Positions 25,298 to 37,484 of a DNA stretch of 64,000 nucleotides are shown here, one piece after another. The stretch lies in NCBI GenBank assembly GCA_963573385.1, contig CAUYLG010026600.1:62001-126000 (forward strand). Direction: 5' to 3'. The DNA comes from Cacajao melanocephalus (Eukaryota; Chordata; Mammalia; Primates; Pitheciidae). The notes under the pieces were generated by a model. It did not search any database, was not told the DNA's origin, and worked only from the letters and a program-made list of their open reading frames with translations. The first letter of the stretch is position 1. Every line of letters starts with the position of its first letter. The translations under genes were made by a program, and so were the position numbers.

Positions 25298-25320
25298 GGG
25301 GGGGTGGGGGTGTTGGGGGG
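25298..25320 (+). other. Candidate G-quadruplex in L1 3'UTR
   Basis: Runs of 7, 5 and 6 G separated by one and four bases; the 7-G run can supply two G-tracts, giving the four needed. A G-rich polypurine segment is a known feature of L1PA 3'UTRs, so its location is expected, though this copy looks unusually G-dense. Confidence 0.6.
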
Positions 25321-25409
25321 ATGGAGACAGCAAACCACCATGGCATGTATGTACCTATGCAACAATCCTGCAGGATGCAGGATGTGCACATGTACCCCAG
25401 AGCCCAAAG

Positions 25410-25440
<31 letters not shown>

Positions 25441-25829
25441 AAAAGAAAGGAAAGAAAGAAGTGGGAAGGTGAATAGGTACTATAGCCTCTGACTGCATTC
25501 ATTTCTATTAGGAGAAAAATTGCTTACTCCCACCTCAACTGACACTTCCAAAGTGAGTGTCAACCTCTGGGCTTCTGATTTTCTGCCATAGCCTGATCCA
25601 AATATCCAGCTTGCTGGAGCCCTGGACTTTATCTCAGCTCAAATTTCACAGCCCATTCAAATCAAAGCTCTAAGAAACCAGGGTGAGACATTAACCCCAG
25701 ATAACAGCTGGACAGGATTGGTCACTGGGTTAGTGCTTTCTTGTTGATGTTGTCACTACTACTATTATTATTTTGTCCCTGAGGTTTTATATTACTATAT
25801 TGCTGAGTTATGTATTCATAAATAATATC
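25441..25829. other. Unassigned DNA
   Basis: After a GAAAG-rich edge, about 350 bp of moderately complex sequence with no recognised element. Confidence 0.5.
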
Positions 25830-26311
25830 TTCTGCAATGATCGAGGTGATCAAATGTTTTTCTCTTTTATTCTTTTAATACAAAGATTTGTGTTAATTCA
25901 TTTCAAATATTATACCAGCCTTGCATTTCTAAAATAACACAGGAATTCCTGAAGTCCTGCTAGGCCATGATTATATTTTTTATGTGTTGCATTGATTGCA
26001 TTTAAAATATATATAGTTATAATTTTTTTACATCTTCATATATGAGTATATTAACATGAATTTTTTTTCTTGTAATATTATTTTTAGGTATTTGTATCAA
26101 GATAATGGCAGCTCCATCAAATGAGTTGGAACATATATTTTTCCTTTCACTGTTCTTTGGAAAATATTATGTAAAATTCAGTGATATTTATTCCTAAATG
26201 TTTGGAAAAACTCACAAATAAAGCCACTTGAACCTAGAATTTTCTTAATGGAAAGGATTTTAATTATAAATTCAACTTTCATAAATGTTGGATTATGCAG
26301 ACATTTTGATT

Positions 26312-26633
<322 letters not shown>

Positions 26634-27046
26634 TTTTATTTCTTCTTCTACCAGGTTTGATAGGTTTTACTTTCAAGGAATTTATCCTCCCAGATTTTCA
26701 AATTTACCTACATGAAACTGTGTATAACATCTTATTTTCTTGCTAACATCTGTTGTATTTATGATAATGTCTTCTTTTTAATTTCTGTATGGATAATTTA
26801 TTTTTCAGAATCAGTATTAATAATTTTTCAAAGTACCAAATGTAGCTTTATTAATTTATTATATTTCTTTGTATTGCATTGATTTTTAAATGTTTTTCAT
26901 TACTTCATTTTTTCTATTTTTTATTTAACTTCTTAAAAATCTAATTGCATTGGAAATTTAAATGATTGCTACACAACTTTCCTTTTTTCAAATACATGCT
27001 TTAAAGCTAAAAATTTCCCTTAAGGAGAATTCCATGAGTTGACATC

Positions 27047-27400
27047 GTATGAGTTCATTCTCGCACTGCTAATAAAGACATACCCAAGACTGAGTAATTT
27101 ATAAAGATAAAAGTTTTATTGACTCACAGTTCTGCATGGCTTGGGAGTCCTCAGGAAACTGACCATCATGGTAGAAGGCACCTCTTCACAGGGCAGTAGG
27201 AGAGAGAACGAGAGTCAGCAAGGGAAATGCGAGATGTATATACAACCATCAGATCTCCTGAGAACTCTCTGACATGAAAACAGCTTGGTGGAAACCACAC
27301 CCATGATTCAATTATCTTCACCTGGTCCCACCCTTGACACCTTGGAATTATTACACCTAAATGTGAGATTTGGGTGGGGATGCAGAGCCAAATTGTATCA
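27047..27400 (-). mobile_element. MaLR solo LTR (MST/THE1-type), minus strand
   Basis: Antisense LTR: 'actgctaataaagacatacc', 'tgactcacagttctgcatgg', 'cacacccatgattcaattat', 'gatttgggtgggga' and an end near 'aattgtatca'. Only the LTR is present, with no internal region, so it is a solo LTR left by recombination. It sits inside the older L1M. There is no coding content. Confidence 0.9.
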
Positions 27401-28514
27401 AATTATATATATATAATTATTCAGCTCAAAATATTTTCATATTTTTATTGTTTCCTTTTAAGCTATGGATTTTGTAGAAGTGTGCTATTGAATTTTCAAA
27501 CTTTAGTAAGATTTTTAATCAGATTTGGAAAATTCCCCATGTCTTGTTCTTTCTCTGCTCTCTTTCTGAGACTCCAGGTTCACATTTTGACCTTTGGGCA
27601 ATGCTCTACATATTTTTATGCTTTAGTATATTTTTCTTCTCTTCCTCTTTTCCATAATTTAGATGTTTCATATTAATTGGCCTTCAGGGTCATTCATCTT
27701 TTCTTCTGCTCTTTTCAATATGCTGTTAAAACTGTCCCGTGAGCTCTTAATTTCATTTATTTCACATAGCCATCCTATAATATCCATCTTGTAATACATC
27801 CCATTCCCAGTTGAAATTATCCATCTTTTCATCTATTTTGACAGTATGTTTTTCTCTACTTTCTTTAATATTTTTATCATTATTGTCAAATTTGTGTGTG
27901 CTAACTCCAGTATCTTAATTATCTCTGCACCTGCCTCTATTCATTATCTTCTCTATCAATTAATATTTAATCTTTCTCTTCCCTTTTTCATACAATTAAT
28001 AATTTCTAATGGTATGTAACACTACGACACTCCAAATGACACTCTAGATGATTCCTTGTAGAATCTATCAATTGTGCTCTCTTCTCAAAAAGGTCTCCAT
28101 CCATTCAATTATTTATGGCAATTTTATACCAGCAGTTTACCCTGATAATCTTGGGTCTTGGCTGTAAGCTTTATCAGGGGTGGGAGGGTCTATTTCAGTT
28201 TCATCTTATTCATAGGGTATGTATTACTCCTAGAGTGTGATTTTTCTGAGCTCACACTTTCTGGGATTTCTGTGGTTTCCTCTGCCATTGTTTACCTGAA
28301 TTTTAGACTGGATTGTGTCAGGCACAAACCTTTTTAATCAAAGATTTTTGTTACCTCGACCTCCCCCTCCCATGAGAAAACCCATATTCAGTTTGGGTGA
28401 AGGGCACCTGCACTCTCCAAACCTTTCAGGTATGCTCTGTGCCTTTTGCCTTTCACCCAAGCTGAACTGGTATTCAAAAACTTGAATCTTTTATAATCTG
28501 CTTTCTGTTGTGCC

Positions 28515-28668
28515 ATCCCCAGGCGTGGTGGCTCATGCCTGTTATCCCAGCACAGTGAGAGGCGTAGGTGGGTAGATGGCCTGAGTTCAGGAGTTTGAGA
28601 CCAGCCTGGGCAACATGGTGAAACCCCGTCTTCATAAAAAGCAAAACGAACAAACAAAACAAATCTGA
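28515..28668 (+). mobile_element. Alu left arm only, plus strand
   Basis: About 150 bp: 'caggcgtggtggctcatgcc' to 'acatggtgaaaccccgtctt', then an A/C-rich tail. No right arm. The flanks 'tctgttgtgccatcc' and 'tctgctattgtgccatcc' look like a target-site duplication, which supports a complete monomeric insertion or an Alu truncated at integration and not a later deletion. Confidence 0.85.
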
Positions 28669-28835
28669 TATCTGCTATTGTGCCATCCATTTCCTGAGGC
28701 CAAGAGCATAGAACAGCCTAATTATTGCTGTAACTGGGAAGGGTTGTAAGACTTTTCGGGTGAAATTTATGCTCCCAAGAGACTACAAAATTAGGCAATA
28801 GGGTAAGAGTAAGGGCAAAAAGAAGTGTAAAGGTC

Positions 28836-28990
28836 ACAGACTCTGCAGCCAGAGTTCATCCTCTTAATCTTTGTATTCCTGAGCAAGTCATCCAACCTTT
28901 CTGAGACTGTTTTCTTACCTGCAAAATGGGATAATAATTGAACTTACTTATGTAGCTTTGTACAGAGTAAATAGGTTTATGCATATCAAA
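28836..28990 (+). mobile_element. MIR element, plus strand
   Basis: Shows the MIR core order: 'cagactctgcagccagagtt', 'gagcaagtcatccaacctt', 'tctgagactgttttcttac', 'gcaaaatgggataataatt'. MIRs are ancient tRNA-derived SINEs shared across mammals; this copy is diverged but clear. Confidence 0.85.
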
Positions 28991-30292
28991 TACCTGAGAG
29001 AGTTTCCAACCCTTGCTAAGGATTGTTTTCCTTGTTATCTGGGATCTAACTGCCTAGGCCTGGGAAACAAGGACTCTGAATATTAGGCAGCTGTCTCTAC
29101 AGTGAGGTGCAGGAATCAGTTAGGTCCTGCACTAGATCATAATGAAATCACTTTCCAAACCATCCATTGTCAGTAGCGCAAGTTTCAAAATCCCTTGAGA
29201 CAGCACCCAACTGTTTAGGACTAAGTCTTACCCTATATGCTTTTTGATTTTGCCATGTGGGGAAACGAGGACTAAACATCTTTGATTTCTGTAGAGGAAG
29301 GCAGTCACTATCTCCCCAAAGTAACCAATATACTAACAAACAGAAATAAGACTGGATGCTACTCATCAAATTATGAAAAATGTCTATTATACAAGGCCAC
29401 AAGAAATGTAACACTTGACGTCAATAAATTGATCAAAATTAATTCTACCACAGATGAATAAATTGCAATTTACTTAGCCATGCTATTTTTTTTTGCTATT
29501 TAGACCATGCTTTTTCTTTACTTATTACTATTATTTAAAAAATTCTTCTTCTAGGATTATTTCCTTTACAGTATTCCATGGAAATCACCACTGTTGAGCG
29601 CTGTTGTGCTCATTTTACATTTTGACATATACGATCAAACCGGGCTTCAGAAAGTTTCCTTCAATTTATACAACTAGCTATTGTGTTTAAGAGAGATTAA
29701 TTGTACTCACCACTGAGGACACTGGTAAGAGAGGGTAACATTCGAAGGTAGTCTAAGAGCTTTGAAAATTCTAGAGGAGAGGGTGATTTGTGGCTATGAT
29801 TCTTATCGCTTATTTTTGGGTTCTATGTAGAGTGCTACACAGGTTCCTCTGCTAAAAAAATTAGAAGAATAAATACAAAATTTTAATCTACAGAATAGTT
29901 GCTGTGAGCATTGTGATTGGGAATAAATAGGGTGAATAAAATGGTTAAAAATAGTAGAAAAGGCAAAATTAAATGTAAAAAAGCATAAATCTGTAATAGA
30001 ACAGGCCAATTTGATTCTATGTCTTCCTCTGTGAACTGCAGACAACAGCATAAAAATAAATTTCGGGCAAAAGAAGAGGGTGAGATTCCCATTTGTCACT
30101 GTGTTCTGAGCTTCTTGACCAACGTGGGTGGAGAGTGGTGGAGAGAATTTAGAAATCTAGGATAACGGAGAAGATGCCATTAAAATAATAGGTAAGAGCA
30201 CCTAAGATCATCAGCTGTCAGCAATGTAACAATTGGATTGGGGAAATTAGGCAAAGATGAAGAAATGAGCACATTTTTCCTTACTAGAATAA
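28991..30292. other. Unassigned DNA
   Basis: No repeat family recognised with confidence. The short stretch 29590-29690 has a MIR/L2-like texture. Frames at 29148-29414 and 29803-30099 (88 and 98 codons, minus) have no known motifs. Confidence 0.45.
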
Positions 30293-30302
30293 AAAATTCC
30301 TA

Positions 30303-30590
30303 CGTGGGGCTGGGCGTGATGGCTCACACCTGTAATCCCAGGAGTTTGGGAGGCCAAGGTGGGTGGATCACAAGGTCAGGAGTTTGAGACCAGCCTGGCC
30401 AACAAGGTGAAACCTCAGCTTTACTAAAAATAAAAATAAAAAAATTAGCCAGGCGTGGTGGTGGGTGCCTGTAATCCCAGCTACTCGGAAGGTTGAGGCA
30501 GGAGAATTGCTTGAACCCAGGAGGCAGAGGTTGCAGTGAGCCGAGATCGCGTGCCACTCTGTCTCAAAAACAAACGACAATGGCAACAAC
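30303..30590 (+). mobile_element. Alu (AluS-like), plus strand, right arm internally deleted
   Basis: From 'ggggctgggcgtgatggctc' through 'gtgagccgagatcgcgtgcc', where the usual 'tgcactccagcctgg' block is missing and the text jumps to 'actctgtctcaaaa'. Exact 10-bp duplications 'aaaattccta' at 30293-30302 and 30591-30600 define the insertion. Confidence 0.94.
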
Positions 30591-30600
30591 AAAATTCCTA

Positions 30601-31240
30601 AGCGAGTCAAAAGCGTGCTCCCCATGCAAAACTTCTCACAATTTGGTGCGCAACAACTGTCGGGGAACAATAATTTCTTTAACAAAATTGTAGAAGGATG
30701 ATCAACAAGGAGAGGTAGCCACTCAAAAGGGAGCACGGAAGCAAGAGATTAGATCGCACGACCTTATCAGGTGTTTTAACACAGAGAGAAGGCAGCTGGA
30801 GGCTTTGGAGATGGTGGTGCGGCAGGAGTGGGGGCCAGGGAGATGCTGGAAGGCTGTGCACTGCTCTATTGGACCCTCCTGCAAACTTTCACCTGCTCAG
30901 GGATGTACCATATCCAAAGTGTGGCTGAGGAAAGGGCATAAAGATTGAGACCTGCTTAGGCAGAGCAGAAATGCAACCTGGGCACACACATAGCAGCACA
31001 GCGCATACAAAAATAACATTAAGGGGTTCAGAGAAACTCTGGCGGCAGCTTAATTTTCAAACCTATAAAAGAGGTTCTTAGTGCTGTTTCCAAATCTTGA
31101 AGTAGCTGGGAATCTTAAGTGTTGTGTATTTTTTTTCACATAGGATTTTCGTACTAAAATGCAATACATAAATATGTTATATTAAACCATGCTTCAGAAT
31201 TGCATTTAAGAATGGCCTCTCACCAAATGTTAGTTAAGTC
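30601..31240. other. Unassigned DNA
   Basis: About 640 bp with no recognised element. GC content is somewhat higher around 30760-30900. No convincing frame. Confidence 0.45.
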
Positions 31241-31250
31241 TTTGGATGTG

Positions 31251-31735
<485 letters not shown>

Positions 31736-31776
31736 TCACTGTGTGAATTTACTAGGAAAAGGCTATGAAACCATAG

Positions 31777-32195
31777 TTTATTAAGTCTTTCTTGAATTGC
31801 TATAAAGAAATATCTGAGACTGGGTAATTTACAAAGGAAAGCAGTTTAATTGGCTCATGGTTCTGCAGGCTTTACAGCAAGCATGACGCTAGCATCTGCT
31901 CTGCTTCTGGGGAGGCCTCAAGAGCTTATAGTCGTGGCAGAAGGTGAAGAGGGAGCAAGTGTCTCATATGGCCAGGGCAGGAACAAGTGACACTGGGAGG
32001 TAGGTACCCCACACTTTTAAATGACCAGATCTCATGTGAACTCAGAGCAAGAGTTCTGAGTGGGACACAACCACTTATCAGTAAGGGAATGATCTGCCCC
32101 CATGATGCAAATACCTCCCACCAGGGCCTACCTCCAGCATTGGGGATTACATTTCAACATAAGATTTGGGCAGGGAAAATATCCAAATTATATCA
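31777..32195 (-). mobile_element. MaLR solo LTR (MLT1A-like), minus strand
   Basis: Antisense LTR with 'ctgagactgggtaatttaca', 'ggctcatggttctgcaggct', 'aatgaccagatctcatgtga', 'cctcccaccagggcctacct' and 'ggggattacatttcaacat', ending 'tatatca'. The 5-bp flanks 'catag' and 'cattg' match at four of five positions, consistent with a decayed MaLR target-site duplication. No internal ERV region is present. Confidence 0.9.
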
Positions 32196-33131
32196 CATTG
32201 AGTAACTGGGAAAAGTGGAAAATGGGGCACAATCAATCTTTGTGAGTGAAAATTGTATCAAGAAATTGGAGCTGTGCAGTCGTGGGAAAGGGTGCCTGTG
32301 GTGGCCATGAGTGGCATGCTCCAGCCCCTTTCTCTGACTCAGGAGAACCTCTCTGCTGGGGAGCTGCAGGTGGGTTGCCTGTCACACACAGTTCTGAACT
32401 CATGGTGTAACTACAGCCTAGAAACATATGTAGGAACTACACTTCCAGAGACAGGAGCGGAGAATTTTGAGTTGGCGTTACAATATGCCTCTGAACTTTC
32501 AGAGAAGTGACAGGCCTCATACAGAAGTGACAGATATAAATGGAAAGTTTTCAGGGCCTGGCATTAAGAATTATATCTGGTCACGTATCCTCAAATTCCC
32601 TTCATTTCTGAACTGCTGCACAGTGTACTTGAACTAGTATAATGTGATAGGAAGAGCTGACAGAAATTTCATGTCAATTTTCTTCCACATGGCAAGGAAA
32701 GCAGAGAATGCTTCAGCCCTCACACAAACTGCTGTAGCGAGGTGTTTGGAAAATCAGCCCTGGCTAGAGAAAGCTGCTATGAAAGCAAACTCCACCTATT
32801 GAATAAAGTCTTAGTGAAAGAAAAAGTCTTCCATGAAAGACAAAAGAATATCCCTAAATTTTTGAAATTATTGAAACTAATTCAGAAGGAATAAGCATTA
32901 AATGGAAAAAAAGCGAGAGTTCACGGTGTGTTGGCATCAGAAGCACCAACCTGGATCTGGAAGCTGAGGTTGACTCAAGTTTGACTCAGCTGCAAGGAGA
33001 AATACTGGAGATAATGGCAGCTCTCCCACCCCCACCCTATTGCTGTTAGGACTCTCACCTTAAACCAATGATTGTTTTTCTGATGTGGGGCCCTGGTCAA
33101 GAAAAGGCAGGCTTGACCTCATTGAAACTCA
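32196..33131. other. Unassigned DNA between two MaLR LTRs
   Basis: About 930 bp of non-AT-rich sequence. The flanking LTRs point in opposite directions, so this is not the inside of one provirus. An 85-codon plus frame at 32253-32510 and a 64-codon minus frame at 32233-32427 have no recognised motif. Confidence 0.45.
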
Positions 33132-33136
33132 CCATC

Positions 33137-33442
33137 GAGATGGTTTGGCTGATATGGGAGGTAAGTGAATCATGGGGGCGGGTTTTCCTACGCTATTCTC
33201 GTGGCTGTGAATAAGTCTCACAAGATCTGATGGTTTTAATGGTTTTATAAATGGGAGCACTTCTGCTCAAGCCCTCTTGTCTGCCACCATGTAAGATGTG
33301 CCTTTGCCTCTCTTTCACCTTCTCCCATGATTGTGAGGTCTCTCCGGCCGTGTAGAACTGTGAGTCCATTAAGCCTCTTTCCTTCATAAATTACCCAGTC
33401 TCAGGTATGTATTTATTAGCAGCATGAGAACAGACTAATACA
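33137..33442 (+). mobile_element. MaLR solo LTR (MST/THE1-type), plus strand, internally deleted
   Basis: Sense LTR: 'gatggtttggctg', then directly 'gggaggtaagtgaatcatgg', skipping roughly 75-85 bp that normally lie between. It continues through 'gtctcacaagatctgatgg', 'gccaccatgtaagatgtgcc', 'tgtgagtccattaagcctct' and ends 'gactaataca'. The 5-bp 'ccatc' is present on both sides (33132-33136 and 33443-33447), the expected MaLR duplication size. Confidence 0.92.
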
Positions 33443-33447
33443 CCATC

Positions 33448-33790
33448 TATCTTTTCTGGCTGCTATAACAAAATATCATGGACTGGGTGGCTGATAAACA
33501 ACAGAAATTTATTCCTCACCTTACTGAAGGTAGGAGATAGTGCCAGCCTGCTCATGTTCTGGTGAGGAACCTGGTTGCAGACTGTTGAATTCTCTTGGTA
33601 CTCTCACATGGTGGAAAGAAAACAAGAGAGCTCTCTGGGGTCCCTTGCTTGTAGGTACTAACCCTATTTGTGAGGACTCCACCCTCATGACCAAATCTCC
33701 TCCCAAAGGCCCCGCTTCCTAACAGTGTCACATCCAGTTAGGATTTCAACATTTGAATTTGAGTGGGACATAAATATTCAGGACATAACA
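33448..33790 (-). mobile_element. MaLR LTR (MLT1-type), minus strand
   Basis: Antisense MLT1: 'ctgctataacaaaatatcat', 'gataaacaacagaaatttat', 'ccaccctcatgaccaaatct', 'cccaaaggccccgcttccta', 'ggatttcaacatttgaattt'. It begins only a few bases after the preceding MST LTR, so two MaLR LTRs of opposite orientation abut. No internal region. Confidence 0.9.
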
Positions 33791-34313
33791 CCACCTGATT
33801 CCTATAAGACTTCAGTAACTGTAGGGTAAGTGCTGGAAATAAAGAACTCTGCAGAGGGTCTTATGAAGCAGATATTTGTCCTACCCTGTGTCTAATTTTT
33901 ATCTCTGAAATCCTGTGCAGCTGCCTAAAGCTCTGCTCAACTGCTGAGCCTCTTAGGTGTGTGTGTACTTTTGACATAACTAAGTCTCTTAGCTGCAGAT
34001 TCTAAATGATCAATATTCTGATAGGAAATATCATGCCAAATATCAATCTCACTTTCCTGGATTTTCCTTTGTAAAAATATTTTGAGATATAATTAATGTG
34101 AGGACTTTTCTAAAACAATCTACCAAATTTTGCAAGAAGCTAACTGCTGGGTCCTATTATTTTATGGGTCTATTTCCCTCTTACTACCCTTGAGTATTTG
34201 TTTATATAATATTTTTTCCCTTTTCACTCTTTTTATATGGAGTTTTAAGTATTGTAAGATTTGATGTTTGACATATAATACATCTTTCTATTTTCATTCA
34301 AAATATAAATCAT
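33791..34313. other. Unassigned DNA
   Basis: AT-rich. The part from 34080 may belong to the L1M that is clear from 34690 on, but I cannot place it. Confidence 0.45.
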
Positions 34314-34682
<369 letters not shown>

Positions 34683-35012
34683 TTATATGTATTTATATAT
34701 AACAGAAACAATATGATAATTCTACATTTACGTGTATTCTGCAAACCTGCCAAATTTCTTTTTTGGTTCTAGAAATGTTTGTATGTATTATAGAGTCTCT
34801 GGATAGATAATCATATGTTGCGCAAATGAAAATAGTTTCATTCTTCCTTTATCTGCATTTGTTTTATTTTTGTGCATTATTGCACTGGCTGCAACCTTCA
34901 GCTAAAATAATGAGTAGCAGTGGGGATTTCGGATAACTTGGCATTATTCAATATTCTTCATTAAGTATGACGTTAGCTGTAGAATTTTCATAAATGCTCA
35001 GTATTCATTTTT

Positions 35013-35455
35013 TACAGTTGAATTAATATACCAACACAAAATGAGTGGCTTAAACAACAGAAATGTGTGATCTCACAACTGGACTTCCAGAACTCTGACA
35101 TGAAGCTACGGGCAGGGCCATGGTCCCCCTGGAGACTCCAGGCAGAGTGTTTTTTGCTCTTCCCTTTTCTGGTGGCTCCAGACATTCCTTGGCTTGCAGC
35201 TGTGTCATTCCAATTCCTGTCTCCACGAAGACAGTGCCTCCTCTTCTTCTGTGTGTCATGCTTTTTTGTGTATCTTAAAATGATACTTCTTGTTAGATTT
35301 TTGGGCCCACCCAGATAATCTAGAACGAGCTCATATTAACTTAATTATATCTGCAGAAACCTGTTTTCCAAATAAGAGGATAATCACAGGTTTTCAGGAT
35401 TAACAATTAGAAATATCTTTTGCAGGTCTGCTATTCAATCTACCACATTCCCTTA
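35013..35455 (-). mobile_element. MaLR LTR (MLT1, older type), minus strand
   Basis: Antisense MLT1: 'agtggcttaaacaacagaaa' near the left, a GC-richer middle, then 'tgggcccacccagataatct', 'ttaacttaattatatctgca' and 'ttttccaaataagaggataa' at the right. More diverged than the MST/MLT1A copies. It splits an L1M, so it post-dates that L1M. Open frames here (69 and 83 codons) are artefacts. Confidence 0.87.
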
Positions 35456-35808
35456 GTCAGGGCGATGAAGATTCCTTATGTCCTAATTTGCTGAGAGTCT
35501 TTATTATGAATGAATATTGAATTTTGTCAAATATTTTAATGAATATATTGATACATATCTATGACTTTAAATTCTTGATTTTGTTAATATTTGAACTTCA
35601 TTTATTTTTCTTGTTAAATGAACTTTGCATTTCTGGGATAAATCTATTTGGTCATCATGGATTATACTGCTAAATTGTTTGATCTGATTTCTTCATTGTT
35701 TTGTTACCTTCACCTGGGCTCTTGATCTGCAGCTTTTTGTTTTTATTTGCAATATCATTGCCAGGTTTTAATAATAGTTATAAAAGCCTCATAAAATGAG
35801 GGTAGGCC

Positions 35809-36102
35809 CAGCTGGGCAAATCAGGCCTGTAATCCCCACACTTTGGGAGGCCGAGGCCAGTGGATCACGAGGTCAGGAGTTCAAGACCAGCCTGGCCAAC
35901 ATGGTGAAACCCCGTCTCTACTAAAAATACAAAATTTACCAGGCATGGTGGTGGGTACCTGCAATCCCAGCTACTCAAAAGGCTGAGGCAGGAGAATCAC
36001 TTGAACCCAAGAGCAGAAGTTGCAGTGAGCCCAGATGGTGACAGTGCACTCCGGCCTGGGAGACAGAGTAAGAATCCATCTCAAAACAAAAACAAAAACA
36101 GT
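35809..36102 (+). mobile_element. Alu (AluS-like), plus strand
   Basis: Dimeric Alu from 'cccagctgggcaaatcaggc' to an (AAAAAC)n tail. It has 'gaggtcaggagttcaagacc' and 'ccggcctgggagacagagta'. Inserted in the L1M. Confidence 0.94.
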
Positions 36103-36429
36103 GAATCCATATGGAACCAGAATTTTCTTCGGGGAAAAGTTTCTGATTATGAGTTAAAGGTCTTTGATAGATATGACTATATTTCCACTTTCTATTTCTT
36201 ATTGTGTTAATTTGGGTAAGTTGTGTTTTCCAAGGGGTTTGTCATTTTTATTTAAGCTGTCAGACTTATTGTCATAACATTATTTGTAAATTGTCATGTT
36301 ATTCTTTAATGACTGTAGAACCAGTAGTGATATCTAATCTTTTATATCTTGATACTAATAATAGTATTTAATGTTAATAGATAGCATTTTTTTTGGTGCC
36401 AGGCTCTTTTCCAAAACATTATTCTTTAA

Positions 36430-36612
36430 TAAGAGCAAATAATGATTATGCAATCACTAAGCGTTAAGCACTGTTCTAAGTACTCTTATTATCTCACAGC
36501 AACACTGTGAGTTTGCTCCTGTTATCATACAGTTTTACAGGTGGGAACACTAAAGCACTAGCCTGCTCAAGGTCTCACTGGTAGCAGTAAAACAACTAGG
36601 GTCTGAATATAC
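36430..36612 (-). mobile_element. MIR element, minus strand
   Basis: Antisense MIR order: 'agcgttaagcactgttctaa', 'attatctcacagcaacactg', 'cagttttacaggtgggaaca', 'gctcaaggtctcactggtag'. A second weaker MIR-like stretch follows at about 36640-36760 ('tatacagtccttacaataac', 'agatgaggacaatg'). Ancient and diverged. Confidence 0.75.
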
Positions 36613-37171
36613 ACTGACTGTCTTCAGAATAGGCACCATTAAGCACTTCAGTGTGAGCTTCTGCAAGTGTTTTATACAGTCCTTACAATAACTTTATGAA
36701 CAAATATACATTAACACCAAGTTCCTAGATGAGGACAATGCGTTTCAATAACCTTGAGTTCATTAACATTGATTATTGAACTTGCAATGAGTCACAAATG
36801 TAGTGATCTGTGAACGTAGACTTTATGACATGGAGAACTTTACTAAATATGTGAGGCTTGTGTTAATTATGCTTCCCATTAGGAATGTAAGGGAAGGTAA
36901 TTATAGTGTATGAAGAGACTAGCGTCTGTGGTAAAAGTAACTAGTAACGATTGTCAAAGAGGTGGGAGAGACTTGAAGGAAAGCTTTTGAGTTCAAGGCT
37001 CACTTTGCTTCCCTGCATTTCAAGCAAAAATGATCTGGGTTTTATTTTGTATCACATACAAGTGTGAGAGGCAGAATTCTGGAGGTGTATACACTAGAAA
37101 ATGGAATTGCGGGCTGTGGCATTTTGATAACTTATGGAATATTAGATCTCTTAGCCTTAAGAGAGATCTTT
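36613..37171. other. Unassigned DNA (MIR-like start)
   Basis: Apart from the possible second MIR remnant at 36640-36760, nothing is recognised. Confidence 0.45.
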
Positions 37172-37230
37172 TAGGCTTATATCCTGGAGAAACGTGTGCT
37201 CTTCATGCAGGATATACGTATGTGATTGCC

Positions 37231-37265
<35 letters not shown>

Positions 37266-37484
37266 ACTTACCTCAAAGTGAAAACAAACAAAAAATGGTC
37301 TATCCATACTATACTGGATAAGTATGGTCTATTCAAAAGAGAGAATTTAATACATCATCAATAACAATGAATAAACCACAAATACAATCAATACTTTCCA
37401 TAAATCTCACAAATGTAATATTGAGCTAAAGAAGCCAGTCAGAACATAATGTGTGCTATTCAACTCCATTTATATCAAATCCCC
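37172..37484 (+). repeat. Left arm of a large inverted repeat
   Basis: The reverse complement of 37172-37484 aligns end to end with 38049-38343. By eye identity is about 88% outside the homopolymer, and the arms are collinear (about 284 and 282 bp without it). Both arms carry a homopolymer at the same place: T29 here (37235-37263) and A13 in the right arm. The text is L1M 3'-region sequence in sense orientation here. Confidence 0.9.
37235..37263 (+). repeat. (T)29 homopolymer
   Basis: A run of 29 T lies inside the left arm of the inverted repeat; the matching site in the right arm has A13 (38269-38281). It is the longest homopolymer I saw in the window and is likely length-variable. Confidence 0.95.

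Larger units (their letters stand above)
24554..25440 (+). mobile_element. 5'-truncated L1PA-type L1, plus strand
   Basis: Starts at 'gaaggatatgaatagacact' in ORF2, passes 'attattgggtatataccca', 'aatggtacatatata'-type and 'ggaatactatgcagccat' landmarks, and ends with a G-rich 3'UTR and 'ccccagagcccaaagtaaaa', then an (AAAAT)n tail. It is less diverged than the L1 at 21926-22850. The 3'UTR polypurine tract is expanded and very G-rich. I could not define its target-site duplication. Confidence 0.94.
34690..36370 (-). mobile_element. L1M (ORF2 region), minus strand, interrupted by MLT1 and Alu
   Basis: Three collinear antisense ORF2 pieces. The first (34690-35012) has 'gtagcagtggggatttcgg' and 'tatgacgttagctgtag'. 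The second (35456-35808) has 'ttgaattttgtcaaatattt', 'tgcatttctgggataaatct' and 'agcctcataaaatgaggg'. The third (36103-36370) has 'gtgaatccatatggaacc'. The order is as expected for one L1 with MLT1 (35013-35455) and Alu (35809-36102) inserted later. Heavily mutated. Confidence 0.72.

Noticed and set aside
25169..25417. Gly/Arg-rich frame and Pro-rich antisense frames at 25135-25502
   Set aside because: They translate the G-rich 3'UTR of an L1 and its complement.
24554..25440. Potentially active L1
   Set aside because: 5'-truncated (only the last part of ORF2 and 3'UTR) and frameshifted.
31777..33442. A single MaLR provirus with two LTRs
   Set aside because: The LTRs at 31777-32195 and 33137-33442 are in opposite orientation and of different subfamily types.
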